A DNA stretch of 64,000 nt from Lacticaseibacillus casei DSM 20011 = JCM 1134 = ATCC 393 (GCF_000829055.1 NZ_AP012544.1:1798001-1862000); one strand, 5' to 3'. Counted from the first letter of the stretch, positions 43,865 through 53,362 are shown. Numbers and translations are program-made. Notes: generated by a model from the sequence alone, not told the origin.

Positions 43865-44341
43865 CTAATCCAATGGCACCTCGCCAAAGCTGGCATTAAT
43901 CTTCCGATAGTCCGCACGCCGCTCATCGTAACCAGCTAACAACCGCTTTTCAAAATCCGATTCCGCTTCAAGCGCTGGCAGCGGGCCGTCTTCTTTGTGG
44001 CGCGCTACGAACGTTGCAAAAGCCGTACCGACCTGAAACCGTTCGCCGGTCGCCAGATGTTCGCCAATTAAATGAATAAACACTTCCAGGGACCGGTGAC
44101 CCACGCCGCTGACCATACACTTAATTATCAGTGCATCCCCTAAAGTGACCGGTGCATCCAGCCGCACCATGTCAAGCGAACCGGTCGCCAACCCGCGACG
44201 GCCTAATCGCTGCGCCGCAATCGAACTGACATCATCAATCCAGGTAAAAATCTGGCCGCCAAACAGTGTCTTGTGGGCATTTAACATGCCGGGAAAGACC
44301 CGATAACTCGAAACTGCCAAAGTGTCGCGCATTTTAACCAT
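43865..44341 (-). CDS. acyl-CoA thioesterase, hotdog fold (YkhA/BFIT type)
   Basis: Hydrolyses acyl-CoA to free acid and CoA. The 158-residue protein has the family pattern VFPGMLNAHKTLFGGQIFTWIDDVSSIAAQRLG, where the N-x-x-x-T-x-FGG-x-x-x-x-x-D segment forms the active-site helix. It continues with SLDMVRLDAPVTLGDALIIKCMVSGVGHRSLEV. The ATG at 44341 follows the helD stop by a few bases and shares its transcript; GGGGG lies just upstream. Chain-length preference is unknown. Confidence 0.88.
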   Translation of the reverse strand: MVKMRDTLAVSSYRVFPGMLNAHKTLFGGQIFTWIDDVSSIAAQRLGRRGLATGSLDMVRLDAPVTLGDALIIKCMVSGVGHRSLEVFIHLIGEHLATGERFQVGTAFATFVARHKEDGPLPALEAESDFEKRLLAGYDERRADYRKINASFGEVPLD

Positions 44342-44346
44342 CAACT

Positions 44347-46638
44347 TTACCCCCGCTCATACAGATCTGCCGGAACCTTATCCAACAACGGTGTGACATC
44401 CGGGCTGGTAAGCATCGTCAGCCGGTGCATGGCCCGGGATGCAACCGTGTATAGTAATTCCCGCTCGTCTTCTTCGTGGTAGTTCGCCGCGTTGACCTGC
44501 CAAAGAACCACGGCATCGAATTCAAGCCCCTTAGCCAGGAAGCTCGGTACCACAATCACCCCGGCTGCTAACCGCTGATTTTCGGACTTGATGAGCGTCA
44601 CTTTAATGCCCGCCGCTTTCATCTGCTCGTAAATCGCCTCGGCATCCTCGAGCGTTTTGGCAATGACCGCGGTTGTCTGCTTGGCTTCATTGTTTACTTT
44701 TAGCTGTGCTTCAAGCGCCGTCATTAGCCCTGCTTCATCAGGCCGCACGACCAACTTAGGTAGCGGTCCTTGGCGGTTGAAGGCCACGATTTTCTGCCCC
44801 GAGGTCAAAATGGCTTTGGTGAAGTCCGTCACTTGCTTAGTTGACCGATAACTTTGCGTCAATTGCACGACCCTGGTCTTCTCCGGATCAAACAACTTGC
44901 TGGTTTCGTTGATCAGCGTCCGTGAGTCATCCTTGGTGAAAATGGCCTGATTCAGATCGCCTAACAACGTAAACTTGGCGCGCGGGAAACTGTCCTTGAG
45001 ATAAGCCAACTGATACGGCGTGTAATCCTGAATTTCATCGACAAACACATACCGCATCTCGCGCTCGCCATGCCGGCCGGTGATCAGGTCGTAAAGATGC
45101 AGGTACGGCGTTGCGTCGGCCATTGGCAACTGCCGCTGCTTGAACACGTTGATGAAATGATCGACTTCCGCCTGCCATTCGTCTTCAGAAATGCCTTCTG
45201 CCGCTAAATCATAAATCGCCGGCACTTCTCGCAAAAAGCTGACGTACTGACCGCGAATGTTGATGAACCGATTCCGGACAATATCCTGCTGAATCTCGTC
45301 AAAGCCCTTCATTACCAACTGCCGCGCAAAGAAGCGATATTCATCATCGCTATTTTTAAATTCTTTCGGGCCGTCTTGTTGCATCGAGCGAATCGTTTCG
45401 TCGCTTAAATTCTGCACCGCTTCTTGAACCCACTGTGCTTTGGTTTCAGATTCAATTTTACGATTCAGCATTTTGATCAGCCGCTCTTTGGTGGCGTTCA
45501 GGCGATTGCCCATATGATAATTTTCGTTGTAACTATAAAAAATCTCACGGATACGCTTGCGGGAAAAGAACACTTCGCCGCGGAAACGAATATCGCGGAA
45601 ACGCAAGCCGGAACGTTCCAGGCTGGTAGCGTATGTTTTAGCTGCGTTGAAGAAATCCAGGCTACCTTTGACGCGGGCAATTTTCTTTTGCACCGGCGTC
45701 AGTTGCTGCTCAAACTGGGAAAAGAGATTTTGGACGTCAATGTGCGGCAACCGGCGCGTGACATATTGGTAGTAAGTGAACTGCACCATGTTCTGCTCGC
45801 CTAATTCCGGCAAAACGTTGCTGATGTAGTCGGAGAAAAGCTGGTTCGGGCTGAACATGATTACCTGGCTGCTGGTCAGATTGCCACGGTAGCGATAAAG
45901 CAGATACGCAACCCGCTGCAAGACGGCGCTGGTTTTACCGGAACCGGCAGCACCTTGCACAAACAGCAAATCGGCTTTGGTGTCGCGTATGATCTGGTTT
46001 TGTTCGCGCTGAATAGTTGTGACAATCGTCTTCATCTGCGTGTCGGACTTCTCGCCCAGAACTTCCAGCAACATTTGGTCACCGATGGTCTCGGTGGTGT
46101 CAAACATGGTCTGAATCCGACCATTTTTAATCACAAATTGCCGTTTCAAAGAGACGTTGACCTGCTGCGGCCCGTCCGGCGTTTGATAAGTGACTTTGCC
46201 TAAGCCGCCATCATAATAGATGGAACTGATCGGCGCCCGCCAGTCGTAAATGAGAAACTTGCCCGCCTCATTGGTAAACGAACCGAAACCAATGTAAATC
46301 GTTTCCGGCTTTTCCTGGCCTTCCTGAAAATCAATCCGGGCAAAGTACGGGTTGCCTGCCAATCGTTTTACAGTCGCAAGTTGCTGGGCGCTTTGCTTCC
46401 ATGCATTGGTGCGCTCATCAAGCACGCGTTGCTGTTGTTGGATCGAAGCAGCGGTTTCAATGGTTTCCGCATCATTACTGAAGTTGAGGGAAAAATCATT
46501 GAAGAAGTTGTCGCTAATGCTTTTTTCTTCAGTTTTGGTCTTGGCCATCTCTTTTGAAAGACGAACCTCGGCACTGGAGAGCTCCTTCATGATGCCATCT
46601 AAATGTTGCTGCTCTTTAGCCTGCTCATTCTCGACCAC
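44347..46638 (-). CDS. helD: RNA polymerase-recycling helicase HelD (UvrD/IV type)
   Basis: A 763-residue superfamily 1 ATPase. In Bacillus, HelD removes stalled or inactive RNA polymerase from DNA and inserts arms into its channels. The N-terminal coiled-coil arm (about 1-90, rich in K/E/Q) is followed by Walker A VQGAAGSGKTSAVLQRVAYLLYRYR near residue 228. Walker B YVFVDEIQDYTPYQ is near 536 and the C-terminal motor half has VVPSFLAKGLEFDAVVLWQV. Structured element C lies about 110 bases upstream of the start. The thioesterase gene is co-transcribed downstream. Confidence 0.9.
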   Translation of the reverse strand: MVENEQAKEQQHLDGIMKELSSAEVRLSKEMAKTKTEEKSISDNFFNDFSLNFSNDAETIETAASIQQQQRVLDERTNAWKQSAQQLATVKRLAGNPYFARIDFQEGQEKPETIYIGFGSFTNEAGKFLIYDWRAPISSIYYDGGLGKVTYQTPDGPQQVNVSLKRQFVIKNGRIQTMFDTTETIGDQMLLEVLGEKSDTQMKTIVTTIQREQNQIIRDTKADLLFVQGAAGSGKTSAVLQRVAYLLYRYRGNLTSSQVIMFSPNQLFSDYISNVLPELGEQNMVQFTYYQYVTRRLPHIDVQNLFSQFEQQLTPVQKKIARVKGSLDFFNAAKTYATSLERSGLRFRDIRFRGEVFFSRKRIREIFYSYNENYHMGNRLNATKERLIKMLNRKIESETKAQWVQEAVQNLSDETIRSMQQDGPKEFKNSDDEYRFFARQLVMKGFDEIQQDIVRNRFINIRGQYVSFLREVPAIYDLAAEGISEDEWQAEVDHFINVFKQRQLPMADATPYLHLYDLITGRHGEREMRYVFVDEIQDYTPYQLAYLKDSFPRAKFTLLGDLNQAIFTKDDSRTLINETSKLFDPEKTRVVQLTQSYRSTKQVTDFTKAILTSGQKIVAFNRQGPLPKLVVRPDEAGLMTALEAQLKVNNEAKQTTAVIAKTLEDAEAIYEQMKAAGIKVTLIKSENQRLAAGVIVVPSFLAKGLEFDAVVLWQVNAANYHEEDERELLYTVASRAMHRLTMLTSPDVTPLLDKVPADLYERG

Positions 46639-46955
46639 GCCATCATCTCCTTAACGGTTATCAAATAATCGTTATAACATCTTATCACTTATGAGCCGGC
46701 GCCGCAAAAGCGACTATAACTACTTTAACTGAGCGACTCCCGATACGCCGAGCTGGCTCCGCGGCGATTGGGATGGAACGTGGTGGGCACGACTTTGAGC
46801 CTCAGCAAAACCGGCTGAGTCTCAAAGTTCGGCCTTGTACTACGCTGGGAGAACCGCCCAGCTAGTACAATCTCACCACTGATCCCATCGCCGCTCCGCC
46901 CGCTCGGATTCTATCATCCAAAAACCATTTCAACTTTTGATTTATTGTTTCTTCT
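46639..46955. other. 317-bp gene-free stretch upstream of helD
   Basis: Contains structured element C (46748-46907) and about 110 bases of AT-rich DNA next to helD that should hold its promoter. No gene seen. Confidence 0.55.
46748..46907 (-). ncRNA. structured intergenic element, family S, copy C (inverted)
   Basis: About 160 bp, reading on the minus strand. The outer stem is CCGAGC/GCTCGG and the next GGCGAT/ATCGCC with GGGAT/ATCCC. Hairpin 1 (46835-46870) pairs TTGTACTA with TAGTACAA and CTGGG with CCCAG. Hairpin 2 is CTTTGAG.CTCAGC/GCTGAGGCTCAAAG. The blocks GCGGAGC, CAGTGGTGA, AAGGCCGA and GTCGTGCCCACCACGTTCCA match copies A and B. Stem sequences differ from A and B by paired changes. 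It lies upstream of helD on the same strand. Confidence 0.6.
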
Positions 46956-47153
46956 CTATTTCCGCTTTCTCCGCAACAACGGTGTCCACGCTTCGAGTAC
47001 ATACCCCACTGCCATACCGATGGCAACGCCTAATAAAATGCGTTTGAACGGCAAGCTGACTAATAGGCCGATTAAAACGCAAGTACCGACAATGACGGCG
47101 CGGCGATTGAAGAAAGATTTTCCTTGACGTGGCGGCTTTTGATTTTGTATCAT
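46956..47153 (-). CDS. small membrane protein
   Basis: A 65-residue basic protein with one or two hydrophobic segments (residues about 21-34 and 40-54) between arginine/lysine-rich ends (..RRKRK at the C terminus). It resembles the small DUF2273-like integral proteins of lactobacilli in size and glycine pattern (ILLGVAIGMAVGYVLEAW), but I cannot assign a family. The ATG at 47153 has AAAGGA upstream. It diverges from the antiporter gene. Confidence 0.6.
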   Translation of the reverse strand: MIQNQKPPRQGKSFFNRRAVIVGTCVLIGLLVSLPFKRILLGVAIGMAVGYVLEAWTPLLRRKRK

Positions 47154-47224
47154 ACGCATTCCTTTCATTTATCCATACTTTTCGTTACGATTGACTCATC
47201 CATTATCGCTGATCGGAGGTCATT

Positions 47225-49054
47225 ATGGAATCTATTTCACTTTTAATTGTCTTGACAGCTGCTCTGGTAACCCCGCTGTTCATGGCGCATTTTCACATTA
47301 ATAGTATCCCGACTGCGGTAGCCGAGATTCTAGTTGGTATTGTATTAGGCAAAAGCCTCTTGGGGTGGGTGCACACCGGCGGCAACGTGCAATCGTTGAG
47401 TGAACTCGGGGTCACCATCCTGATTTTCCTATCCGGGATGGAAATCGATTTCTCCTTATTCAAGCCTCAGCCTAAGACGACAAAAGGACCGCAGCCAGCC
47501 AATCCCGTGATACTTGCTGCAGTGGGATTTGCGACGGTAGTGCTGCTCAGCCTTGGCTTTAGCTACCTGCTGCAATTGATTCATTTCTTTAGCTATCCGA
47601 TTTTTGCAACCATCCTTTTTACAACGATCGCACTCGGCGTTGTCATTGCGGCGTTAAAAGAAAAAGAACTGCTGCACCAGCCGCTTGGCCAAACGATTTT
47701 GTTGATTGCAGCTTTAGGCGAAGTGATTCCTCTTATTAGCTTGACGATATACTCCGCCGTGAATGGCAGTAGCGACAGCAATCTTTGGCTGCTGCTGTTA
47801 CTGTTGCTGGCAGCTTTGGTGTTGTTGGCGCGGTTCAAACGGGTCTACAGCTTTTTTGCAGCGATCGATAAAAGCACCACGCAATTAGACATTCGCCTGG
47901 CCTTCTTCTTAGTCTTCACCTTAGTCACGATTGCTTCACAAGTCGGGGCTGAATCTATTTTAGGGGCTTTTCTTGCCGGGATGGTGATGAAGCTGCTCGG
48001 CCCGCGACAGGAAACCCAAGATAAGCTGACATCCATTGGCTACGGGTTCTTCATCCCGATTTTCTTCATCGTCACCGGCGCCAATCTGAATTTAAAGGCC
48101 TTAATTGCCGATCCTAAAAGCCTCTCATTGATTCCCTTAGTTCTAGTCGGTTTCTTTATCACCAAAATTGGCCTCTATCCGGTATTGCGCCGCCGTTTCA
48201 AGGTATCAAATGCATTGGCCGGTACTTTCTTATCAAGTGCTACCATTACGTTGGTGATCCCGACGTTAACCGTTGGCCGCAACCTTGGCATTGTGACGGA
48301 ACAGCAATCCGGTGCCTTCACGCTGGCGGCTGTGATCGCCTGTGTCAGTGGACCCATTCTTTTCAATCGGCTTTTCAAACCGGAACCGGAAACGTTCAAG
48401 AAGACGCGCGTCACTTTTATCGGCGGCAATCTGTTGACTGTCCCAATTGCCCAACATCTAAGTTCGGACCGATATGACGTCCAACTGTTTACCGATAAGG
48501 CGGAAAACTTCCGCACCTATAATTCTGAAGTCGCCATCTCTCTAGCCGATTATCAGGAAGATGCACTGAAGGCGGCTGGCGCTTTTGACTGTGACATCAT
48601 CGTGCTCGGTGATTTCGACGCGGACACCAACTACGCACTTGCCAAAATGGCACTCGCCCAAAAGGTGCCGCGTATCATTACCCGGTTTGCCGCCAAGGAT
48701 GCTACCACTGATCGCTATGATCGCTTGCGGGACGAAGGTGTCGAAGTCTTCAATGCGCTTGACGCCAACATCGCCCTTCTCCGCAGCCTGATCGAAACGC
48801 CGTCGACGCTGCAGATTCTAGACGATACGATTGCCGGAATTTACGAAGTGACCATCCGCAACTCGCGCTTTGCTGGTCTCGAACTCAAGAACCTGCCATT
48901 CATCGACGACATCACCGTCAGCCAGATCTACCGCAACAAAAAGTTCATCGCTCCGCACGGCGACACCCAGCTACACCTTGGCGATCACCTCATCTTCTCT
49001 GGCGACAAACACTTGATCCGCAACATTCGGACGCAGGTTGAAAAGCTTAACTAA
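47225..49054 (+). CDS. CPA2 cation:proton antiporter with TrkA-N/TrkA-C domains
   Basis: A 609-residue membrane protein. Residues 1-380 form a Na/H-exchanger-type transport domain with about 12 helices (NSIPTAVAEILVGIVLGKSLL, SELGVTILIFLSGMEIDFSLF, AESILGAFLAGMVMKLLG). Residues about 395-510 are a Rossmann RCK/TrkA-N domain and about 525-609 a TrkA-C domain (FAGLELKNLPFIDDITVSQIYRNKKFI). KefB-like members exchange K or Na for protons under nucleotide control; the ion here is not certain. The C-terminal part has slightly variable NAD-binding glycines (FIGGNLLTVPIAQHL). The ATG has GGAGGTCATT upstream. Confidence 0.9.
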   Translation: MESISLLIVLTAALVTPLFMAHFHINSIPTAVAEILVGIVLGKSLLGWVHTGGNVQSLSELGVTILIFLSGMEIDFSLFKPQPKTTKGPQPANPVILAAVGFATVVLLSLGFSYLLQLIHFFSYPIFATILFTTIALGVVIAALKEKELLHQPLGQTILLIAALGEVIPLISLTIYSAVNGSSDSNLWLLLLLLLAALVLLARFKRVYSFFAAIDKSTTQLDIRLAFFLVFTLVTIASQVGAESILGAFLAGMVMKLLGPRQETQDKLTSIGYGFFIPIFFIVTGANLNLKALIADPKSLSLIPLVLVGFFITKIGLYPVLRRRFKVSNALAGTFLSSATITLVIPTLTVGRNLGIVTEQQSGAFTLAAVIACVSGPILFNRLFKPEPETFKKTRVTFIGGNLLTVPIAQHLSSDRYDVQLFTDKAENFRTYNSEVAISLADYQEDALKAAGAFDCDIIVLGDFDADTNYALAKMALAQKVPRIITRFAAKDATTDRYDRLRDEGVEVFNALDANIALLRSLIETPSTLQILDDTIAGIYEVTIRNSRFAGLELKNLPFIDDITVSQIYRNKKFIAPHGDTQLHLGDHLIFSGDKHLIRNIRTQVEKLN

Positions 49055-49370
49055 ATCGTTGAGGCACTATTTTTCTTGAACGATATAGAAAAGCTTAGGC
49101 AATAAGTTCCTTGCCGTGCCAAACTCCGCAATCTCCGCTTCGGCACTCCTATTTTAACAACCTTAACAAGTTTCCTCCGGCGAACGAAAAGTAAACAGAC
49201 GCGCAAGATCTGCCATTGTTCGTGTGCACATGTTGGTTTTTATGTTGCAACAGTGAATTGTGAACCAACCTAAAGGCGCATACCTTTTGCCATCCGACAA
49301 CCATTTTCAATCAGGCTTTCGCTTCCTGACGTGGTACAATGAGATTATTCTAAGAAAAAAAGGTGATCAA
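49055..49370. other. 316-bp gene-free stretch
   Basis: Holds the collapsed structured repeat D (49116-49146). Near the right end a TACAAT -10-like box (49335-49340) probably belongs to the iminopeptidase promoter. No gene seen. Confidence 0.5.
49116..49146. repeat. family S remnant, copy D (terminal stem only)
   Basis: A 31-bp palindrome-like sequence made of the two ends of elements A and B fused together: GTGCCGAAGCGGAG joined to ATTGCGGAGTTTGGCAC (read on the minus strand). The whole interior is missing, as in internally deleted repeats. Confidence 0.6.
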
Positions 49371-50276
49371 ATGAAACAAGGAACAACGATCCTGACCTTA
49401 GACAACGGGTACCACCTGTGGACCAACACGCAAGGTGAAGGCGATATTCATCTGCTGTGCTTGCACGGCGGCCCTGGTGGCACTCACGAATACTGGGAGA
49501 ATTTTGGCGAGGAACTCGCTGATCTCGGTGTTCAAGTGCATATGTACGATCAGCTCGGATCGTTTTATTCGGATCAGCCTGACTATTCCGATCCGGAAAT
49601 TGCCAAAAAGTACCTCACCACGGATTATTTCTTGGGTGAAGTCGAAGAAGTGCGCAAGAAGCTGGGCTTGGACCATTTTTACTTAATCGGTCAAAGCTGG
49701 GGCGGTGCACTGACTCAATTGTATGCGTTGAAATACGGCCAGCATCTTAAAGGTGCCATCATTTCATCCATGGTGGATAACATCAATGAATACGTGGAGC
49801 ACATCAACTTGGTCCGCGAAGAGGCGCTGCCGCCTTCAGCCGTTAAATACATGAAGAAAATCGAAAAAGCCGGCAAATGGGATGATCCGCAGTATCAAAA
49901 ATATGTCGATGTCCTCAACCGAGGGTACGTTGATCGCAAGCAGCCGCCTGCTATTTCCCATTTAATCAGCACCATGGCAACGCCGGTTTATAATGCTTTC
50001 CAAGGCGATAACGAATTCGTTGTCACCGGCAAGTTGAAGGACTGGGACATCAGCGATCAAATCCACAACATCAAGGTACCGACGCTGCTGACATTTGGCG
50101 AACACGAAACCATGCCGCTAAAAGCCGCGCAACGCATGGCCGAAGTCATTCCGCATGCACGTCTGGTCACCACTCCTAATGGCGGCCACCATCACATGAT
50201 CGACAATGCGCCGGTTTACTTTAAGCACCTGAAGCAGTTCATTTCCGATGTTGAAAATGGCACTTTCAATGACTAG
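49371..50276 (+). CDS. pepI: proline iminopeptidase
   Basis: Releases N-terminal proline from peptides; belongs to the alpha/beta-hydrolase S33 family. The 301-residue protein has the oxyanion motif LCLHGGPGGTHEYW near residue 31, which is nearly diagnostic for prolyl aminopeptidases. The nucleophile elbow GQSWGG is near 107, and the catalytic acid/histidine lie in TFGEHETMP and NGGHHHMI near 241 and 268. Start ATG at 49371 has AAAGGTGAT upstream; the frame is open to 49260 without a signal. Like pepD it serves peptide use. A terminator lies just downstream. Confidence 0.92.
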   Translation: MKQGTTILTLDNGYHLWTNTQGEGDIHLLCLHGGPGGTHEYWENFGEELADLGVQVHMYDQLGSFYSDQPDYSDPEIAKKYLTTDYFLGEVEEVRKKLGLDHFYLIGQSWGGALTQLYALKYGQHLKGAIISSMVDNINEYVEHINLVREEALPPSAVKYMKKIEKAGKWDDPQYQKYVDVLNRGYVDRKQPPAISHLISTMATPVYNAFQGDNEFVVTGKLKDWDISDQIHNIKVPTLLTFGEHETMPLKAAQRMAEVIPHARLVTTPNGGHHHMIDNAPVYFKHLKQFISDVENGTFND

Positions 50277-50280
50277 TTGT

Positions 50281-50315
50281 AAAAAGCGGTTTGCCATCTA
50301 CGGCACCGCTTTTTA
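50281..50315 (+). terminator. terminator after pepI
   Basis: AAAAAGCGGT paired with ACCGCTTTTT, with inner TTGCC/GGCA pairing, four bases after the stop. Confidence 0.8.
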
Positions 50316-50333
50316 TATAAAGGAGCCTTCCGA

Positions 50334-50794
50334 TGGCCTATACCGTTGATTTTAAAACCGTCAGCACGACTGGCCTCGAAAGTTCGCCTGTCGCCCAATC
50401 GTTGGCTGGTTTACGCGCCAATGAAGCGCGCTACATTTGGAACAAATTCAAAGTGCCTTATGTGACGTATCCGATTGCTGAAAAGTCGGACAGTTTTGCT
50501 TGGCTGCAAACAATCTTAGCCGAACGGGCGTTGACTTTTGCGGCCAAGCCGCTGGAAATCTGTGACTTGGCATTGCCCCGCATGCGCTGGGTCGAAGTCT
50601 ATTATCAAGACGGACTTGTTGTTAATGTCATGTATTCGTTAACGGATCCAAAAAAACGGGCAGTCGGCTTCAAACTCAGTGAAGGCATGGCTGTTCCCGA
50701 TGAACTCATCGGTAAGTTCAAGTTTGCCCGCCAAAAATCAAAGCTTGCCGGCACGATTCGGGGTTCCTTTTTCGTAATTAGAGGTAATTACTGA
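50334..50794 (+). CDS. conserved hypothetical protein
   Basis: A 153-residue cytoplasmic protein that I do not recognise. It has no membrane segment; the middle (ALPRMRWVEVYYQDGLVVNVMYSLTDPKKRAVGFKL) suggests beta strands, and the N-terminal third is helical. The ATG has AAAGGAGCC upstream, directly behind the pepI terminator, so it relies on read-through or a promoter hidden in the terminator region. Followed by a convergent terminator. Confidence 0.7.
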
Positions 50795-50827
50795 TTTGTC
50801 GCCAATTGCTTCACAATCATTAAATGC

Positions 50828-50887
50828 AAAAAAACGCTTGCTGCCAGTAGCTTGAAAATTCAAGCTGCTTGGACAGCAAGCGTTTTT
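50828..50887. terminator. bidirectional terminator with shared inner module
   Basis: Outer stem AAAACGCTTGCTG with its complement; the inner part AGCTTGAA-N2-TTCAAGCT then GCTTGG is almost the same as in the terminator at 62933. It lies between convergent genes and ends in TTTTTAATTG. Confidence 0.85.
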
Positions 50888-50894
50888 AATTGTG

Positions 50895-52250
50895 TCACGG
50901 CACAAAGACAGACACAATCAGCTGCAGATTGAGGAACGTGATCAACCCAGTCAGCAAATACCCGACCCAGCGGACTCCCGATGAATTGACGTGATCTCCC
51001 ATCAAATTGCGCCGATCGGTTAAGGCGACCAATGGAAAGAGCGTAAACGGCAGCGCGATGCTTAAAGCCACCTGTGCGTAAACAATCACTTGTTCAAAGT
51101 TATGCTCGCTAAATCCCATGATGAAGCCGATGATCATGATTGGAATCAAGGTCACTGCCCATGTCAGCAAGCGTCGTTCCCACAGTGGCATCTGAATGTT
51201 AAGGTAGCCTTCCATCACAATCTGCCCGGCTAAGGTGCTAGCAATCGAGCTAATTAATCCGGTAATCAGTAAGGCAAACGCGAACAGGGTGCTCATGATC
51301 GGACTGGCAAGACCGCCGACAATGGCCGGATTTTTCAAACCGTTATACACACCTTGAAATGCCGTCACGTGGCCACCAACGCCATAAAACAGCGTTGCAC
51401 CTAACACCAGCAACAACGCATTGATCAAGAACGCCGCCACGAGATGCACGTTGGAGTCCCACTTGCCAAACCGCAGCGCCTCGGTCACCTGCGCCGGAAT
51501 ATGTTCATCGTACCTGCGACTTTGCGCTAGCGAGGAATGCAGGTAAATATTGTGCAGCATAATCGTCGCGCCCATAATTCCCAGGCTAAGCACCAGCATC
51601 CCATGATTCGTTAAAATCTCCCTATGCGGTACAAAACCACCAACGATCCCGCCGACTGATGGATGTGCCCGCAGCACTTCAATGCCGAAAATAATGCCCA
51701 CCGTCAAAATCGAGACCAACACGATCAGTTCAATGCGCCGAATGCCAAAACGCAAGAAGAACAAAACAACCAGCACATCGGCAATTGTCAGCAACATACC
51801 CCACATCAAAGGCAGGCCGAACAGCAACTTCAGCGCAATGGCAGTCCCCACAACGCCGGTCATATCCGTCGCCATCATCGCCGCTTCATTGATCAGCCAC
51901 AGGCAAATCCGCGCCCATTTTGGCACAAAGGCGGCAATCGCCTGCGCCAGATCCAGCCGCGCGACAACCCCGAGTTTGATTGACAGACTCTGCATAAACA
52001 TCGCAACTAAAATCGTCATCAACAACACTGACAGCAACGCATAACGATACTTACTGCCGCCTTCCAACGCCGTCAGCCAGTTTCCCGGATCCATGTAGCC
52101 AACCGCCACCAGCGCACCGGGACCGCTATAAGCCAGAAACTTTTGGAAAAAAGAAGTTTCGTAAACGCCCGGCACCTGCACACTACGATTAATGTCATCT
52201 AGACTGCGCTTGGCCTGTTGCGCCCGCAGTCGGTCATCTTGTTTCATCAT
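50895..52250 (-). CDS. mntH: Nramp-family manganese/divalent metal transporter
   Basis: Proton-coupled importer of Mn(II) and possibly Fe(II). The 451-residue protein has about 11 helices. Helix 1 carries SGPGALVAVGYMDPGNWLT with the metal-binding DPGN, and helix 6 the conserved LGIMGATIMLHNIYLHSSL with the MxH-type motif. The start at 52250 (or the adjacent ATG at 52247) has GCGGAGG upstream and lies inside the end of hemH, a 17-base overlap, so the two are translationally coupled. Lactobacilli rely heavily on manganese, and several mntH paralogues per genome are common. Confidence 0.92.
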   Translation of the reverse strand: MMKQDDRLRAQQAKRSLDDINRSVQVPGVYETSFFQKFLAYSGPGALVAVGYMDPGNWLTALEGGSKYRYALLSVLLMTILVAMFMQSLSIKLGVVARLDLAQAIAAFVPKWARICLWLINEAAMMATDMTGVVGTAIALKLLFGLPLMWGMLLTIADVLVVLFFLRFGIRRIELIVLVSILTVGIIFGIEVLRAHPSVGGIVGGFVPHREILTNHGMLVLSLGIMGATIMLHNIYLHSSLAQSRRYDEHIPAQVTEALRFGKWDSNVHLVAAFLINALLLVLGATLFYGVGGHVTAFQGVYNGLKNPAIVGGLASPIMSTLFAFALLITGLISSIASTLAGQIVMEGYLNIQMPLWERRLLTWAVTLIPIMIIGFIMGFSEHNFEQVIVYAQVALSIALPFTLFPLVALTDRRNLMGDHVNSSGVRWVGYLLTGLITFLNLQLIVSVFVP

Positions 52251-53202
52251 CTTGGGCCTCCGCTGCAACTTTTTCCTTTGCAAGCGATGCCAGTATGTCA
52301 CAAAACGGTGCACACCCATTCATCGGTCGCACTGATTTAAAGACTTTGCCGCCATTGGCCCGAAATGTCTGGTAGTTTTGGACGTCATTTTCTTCCAAGG
52401 TCTCCAGACAATCTGCCACAAAGCTCGGCGTGGTCACCAGTACCCGCCGCTTGCCCAACGCCGCTAACGCCATCAAACGGTTGCGCAAATAAGGTTTTAA
52501 CCACGGGACCGGGCCAAATTTGGACTGGTAACACATTTCGACCTTCTCCTGTGGTACTTTCTTTAAATAGCGTTTAACGCCTGCAGTCGTGGCTTCACAG
52601 GCTTGCTGATAAGGATCACCGTGGCGCACCATGGATGTTGGAATCCCGTGGTAACTCAGGATCACGGTGTCATAGTCATCTTGGCTGTAGGCGTCGTCCA
52701 GTTGCTGCGCCAGCAATTGCAAATAAGCCGGTTGATCATAGAATTGATCAATGACCAGCGTCTTAACCCCGGACGCTGCCACTTTGTCCAAAATGGTCTT
52801 CGTCGTGCTTTGCGTATACTCGGGAAACAACGGAATGACCACAATCGGATGATCCCCGCGCGCCGCCATATTCTGCAACGTCTCGCCAATGGGGTATTCA
52901 CCGCCATAAGTCATCGCCATTTGAACATCCCAATCCGGCAACTTCTTTCGCAAACGATCGCGTGTCACCTGCGTATAGGCAATCAACGGTGATCCGGCTT
53001 TGGTCCATTCATGCTGATAAAAGGTCGCTGATCGCCAACTGCGAAAAGGCAGAATGAAACCGCGTAAAATCGGTTGCCACAACATTTTAGGCATCGTGAT
53101 GACATTCTGATCACTTAAGAATTCCTGCAAATACCGGCGCACATCCCGCGTACTCGGCGAAACCGGCGAACCCAGATTTACAATTAACAACCCTGTTGCC
53201 AT
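52234..53202 (-). CDS. hemH: ferrochelatase (coproporphyrin type)
   Basis: Inserts iron into a porphyrin; in Firmicutes the substrate is usually coproporphyrin III (CpfC). The 322-residue protein shows the N-terminal LLIVNLGSPVSPSTRDVRRYLQEFL, MTYGGEYPIGETLQNM, and the catalytic histidine in VILSYHGIPTSMVRHGDPY near residue 180. C-terminal TPSFVADCLETLEEN carries the conserved glutamate. No other heme gene is in the window and lactobacilli lack the pathway, so it may act on imported porphyrin or handle metal. The ATG at 53202 has GGGGG upstream. Overlap with mntH suggests a shared metal-related role. Confidence 0.9.
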   Translation of the reverse strand: MATGLLIVNLGSPVSPSTRDVRRYLQEFLSDQNVITMPKMLWQPILRGFILPFRSWRSATFYQHEWTKAGSPLIAYTQVTRDRLRKKLPDWDVQMAMTYGGEYPIGETLQNMAARGDHPIVVIPLFPEYTQSTTKTILDKVAASGVKTLVIDQFYDQPAYLQLLAQQLDDAYSQDDYDTVILSYHGIPTSMVRHGDPYQQACEATTAGVKRYLKKVPQEKVEMCYQSKFGPVPWLKPYLRNRLMALAALGKRRVLVTTPSFVADCLETLEENDVQNYQTFRANGGKVFKSVRPMNGCAPFCDILASLAKEKVAAEAQDDETR

Positions 53203-53362
53203 TTTACTGCCCCCATCATGCGTCAAAATCATAAATTAAGAATAACACAGTGCGCGTTCTTCTGAGGGCGTTTTCTTGCCTATAACCATTCGTTCAAAGC
53301 TAACCTCCTCGTGTTTCTATGCTAAACTATCTTTAGAAGTAAACTTTCGAGGAGGCAGCAGG

